Below, piece by piece: positions 63,034 through 64,000 of a stretch of 64,000 nucleotides of DNA. Both the position numbers and the translations under genes were made by a program. This DNA comes from a virus, in IMG/VR virus record IMGVR_UViG_3300032893_000004, positions 1-64,000 of that record, one strand, 5' to 3'. Within the stretch, counting starts at the first letter, position 1; each line of letters begins with the position of its first letter. The notes under the pieces were generated by a model. It was not told where the DNA came from. It did not search any database and saw only the letters and a list, made by a program, of their open reading frames with translations.

Positions 63034-64000
63034 TTACAAGGACGCAGTTAAAGTTCCGTTGAACCCACCGTTACCGCCGATGGTTGGCGTCTCGGTCGCT
63101 GGAGCCGTACCGATTAGTTCTGGACTGTATATGGTACTATTCACTCCGCCTACTAGATTTGTCGATGCGCCAGTAGGCACATTGAAGAAATTGATTCTTC
63201 CGCCAGTCCCAGAGTTACCGCCGTTGCCGCCTGCGCCGCCGCCGAAACCATTACCGCCTGCTCCACCGTTACCGCCGTTGACTTGCACCAATCCACTGAC
63301 GGTCGGACCGAAGAGATAGTTGTACGCAATGTAAACCCATCCGCCCGATCCGCCTCCGCCGCCGCCGCCGCCTTGGGTCACTCCGCTTGTAGCGTTTGAA
63401 CCTGTGCCGCCTACTCCACCATTCGCTTGAATCACTCCGCTCGGAGTAGAAGAGCTTTTTAGAATAGAGTTAATGTAGAGTGCAACTAAGCCGCCGCCGG
63501 AGCCGCCTGCGCCAGCTCCCCCTCCTGCATTAACTCCGTCTCCACCGCCACCGCCACCTCCTGCTCCGCCGGCGCCTCCAGACAATAAGACAGCACCGAA
63601 TATGAACGATGCTTCAAATCTACTGAAGGGATTGTTTATGGTGGGGCTACGACCAGCGCCACCGGAACCTCCGGAAGATCCGCCGCCTCCGCCGGAACCA
63701 CCGTTAGCCGTTCCAGTATTGGGAGCTGCCGTTCCGTTACCGCCGCCTGCCGTATTCCCGGTACCCCCTGCACCGCCGACGGCTATCGGACCAACAGTTC
63801 CGCCCGATTGAGTTGACGCAGCTGAACCGCCGGTAGAACCAGATCCGTTACCACCGGCTAGACCGTTCCACTGGATGGCACCAGCTTGAGCAGCGGTTAT
63901 ATCGAGATATCCTTTTACGAATACTTTATATCCATTCGTATTCAGAATTCCCGTTCCGTTGAGAATTAAATTGTTGTAGTACATGTCGCGCGACAGACTC
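63034..64000 (-). CDS. Glycine-rich tail fibre protein, cut by the window edge
   Basis: The frame stays open to the right edge of the window (SLSRD before MYYNNLILNG), and that stretch reads like the DMYYNNLxxNGxGxLNTNGYKVF fibre motif, so the ATG at 63984 is internal and the true start lies outside. Downstream are long polyglycine tracts alternating with polar residues, as in glycine-rich receptor-binding fibre tips that pack as polyglycine helices. C-terminus IGGNGGFNGTLTASL. Likely part of the host-recognition fibre. Confidence 0.8.
   Translation of the reverse strand, partial: SLSRDMYYNNLILNGTGILNTNGYKVFVKGYLDITAAQAGAIQWNGLAGGNGSGSTGGSAASTQSGGTVGPIAVGGAGGTGNTAGGGNGTAAPNTGTANGGSGGGGGSSGGSGGAGRSPTINNPFSRFEASFIFGAVLLSGGAGGAGGGGGGGDGVNAGGGAGAGGSGGGLVALYINSILKSSSTPSGVIQANGGVGGTGSNATSGVTQGGGGGGGGSGGWVYIAYNYLFGPTVSGLVQVNGGNGGAGGNGFGGGAGGNGGNSGTGGRINFFNVPTGASTNLVGGVNSTIYSPELIGTAPATETPTIGGNGGFNGTLTASL

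Noticed and set aside
1-64000. CRISPR array, insertion sequence, integrase or att site
   Set aside because: I saw no regularly spaced direct repeats of 24-40 bp, no transposase or integrase motifs, and no terminal inverted repeats.

Overview
This window is part of a large double-stranded DNA phage genome. It most likely comes from a contractile-tailed (myovirus-type) phage of a Gram-negative host. The evidence for the phage is a full run of baseplate and tail genes: a baseplate J-like protein, a fused hub/LysM/gp25-like wedge protein, a central spike, a hub, a tape-measure-like protein and two tail-assembly-chaperone-like proteins. There is also a holin-like lysis group, several homing endonucleases, and very many tiny genes packed with ATGA/GTGA stop-start overlaps. 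The Gram-negative host is inferred from four small lipoproteins with clear lipoboxes. No capsid, terminase, sheath or polymerase gene lies here, so this is only part of the genome.

Layout. (1) 80-6243, plus strand: about 19 small, mostly unknown genes, including a metzincin-like lipoprotein and a collagen-like/PA14 lipoprotein with its own sigma70-type promoter. (2) 6247-21415, minus strand: unknown genes, a 1605-residue fibre or tail protein, a GIY-YIG homing endonuclease, small coupled genes, a 750-residue tail protein, a structured non-coding stretch, a phage-encoded tmRNA, then small genes including MazG-like and ParB-like proteins. (3) 21660-32704, plus strand: about 38 small genes, among them a second metzincin-like lipoprotein, HTH proteins, zinc ribbons, an EF-Ts/UBA-like protein and a GNAT-like protein. 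(4) 32703-33252: one minus-strand gene with its own late-type promoter and terminator, facing the plus-strand genes; it is followed by an AT-rich, palindrome-rich intergenic region and more plus-strand genes up to 36244. (5) 36354-40542, minus strand: small genes, several too short for usual ORF cut-offs. (6) 40599-58021, minus strand: the baseplate/tail module, interrupted by two homing endonucleases. (7) 58143-61301, plus strand: a 5'-3' exonuclease, a metallophosphoesterase and an endonuclease VII-like HNH protein. (8) 61285 to the right edge, minus strand: the lysis group and a glycine-rich fibre gene cut by the window edge.

Regulation. Strand and promoter type go together. Eight copies of CCTAATCT lie on the minus strand, most of them just upstream of structural genes, the lysis genes and the tmRNA. 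At the tmRNA the motif sits 7 nt before the RNA 5' end, exactly where a -10 element should be. I read it as a phage-specific late promoter. Plus-strand operons instead start at sigma70-like promoters (TTGACx, 16-18 bp, TAnnnT), and in three cases the ATG falls at the expected transcription start, which suggests leaderless first cistrons.

Most promising items: the tmRNA and the structured RNAs next to it; the CCTAATCT late promoter set; the paired metzincin-like lipoproteins; six A-tracts in perfect 10-bp phase at 8321-8380; and the 2184-residue baseplate J with an insert of repeated beta domains and carbohydrate-binding modules.
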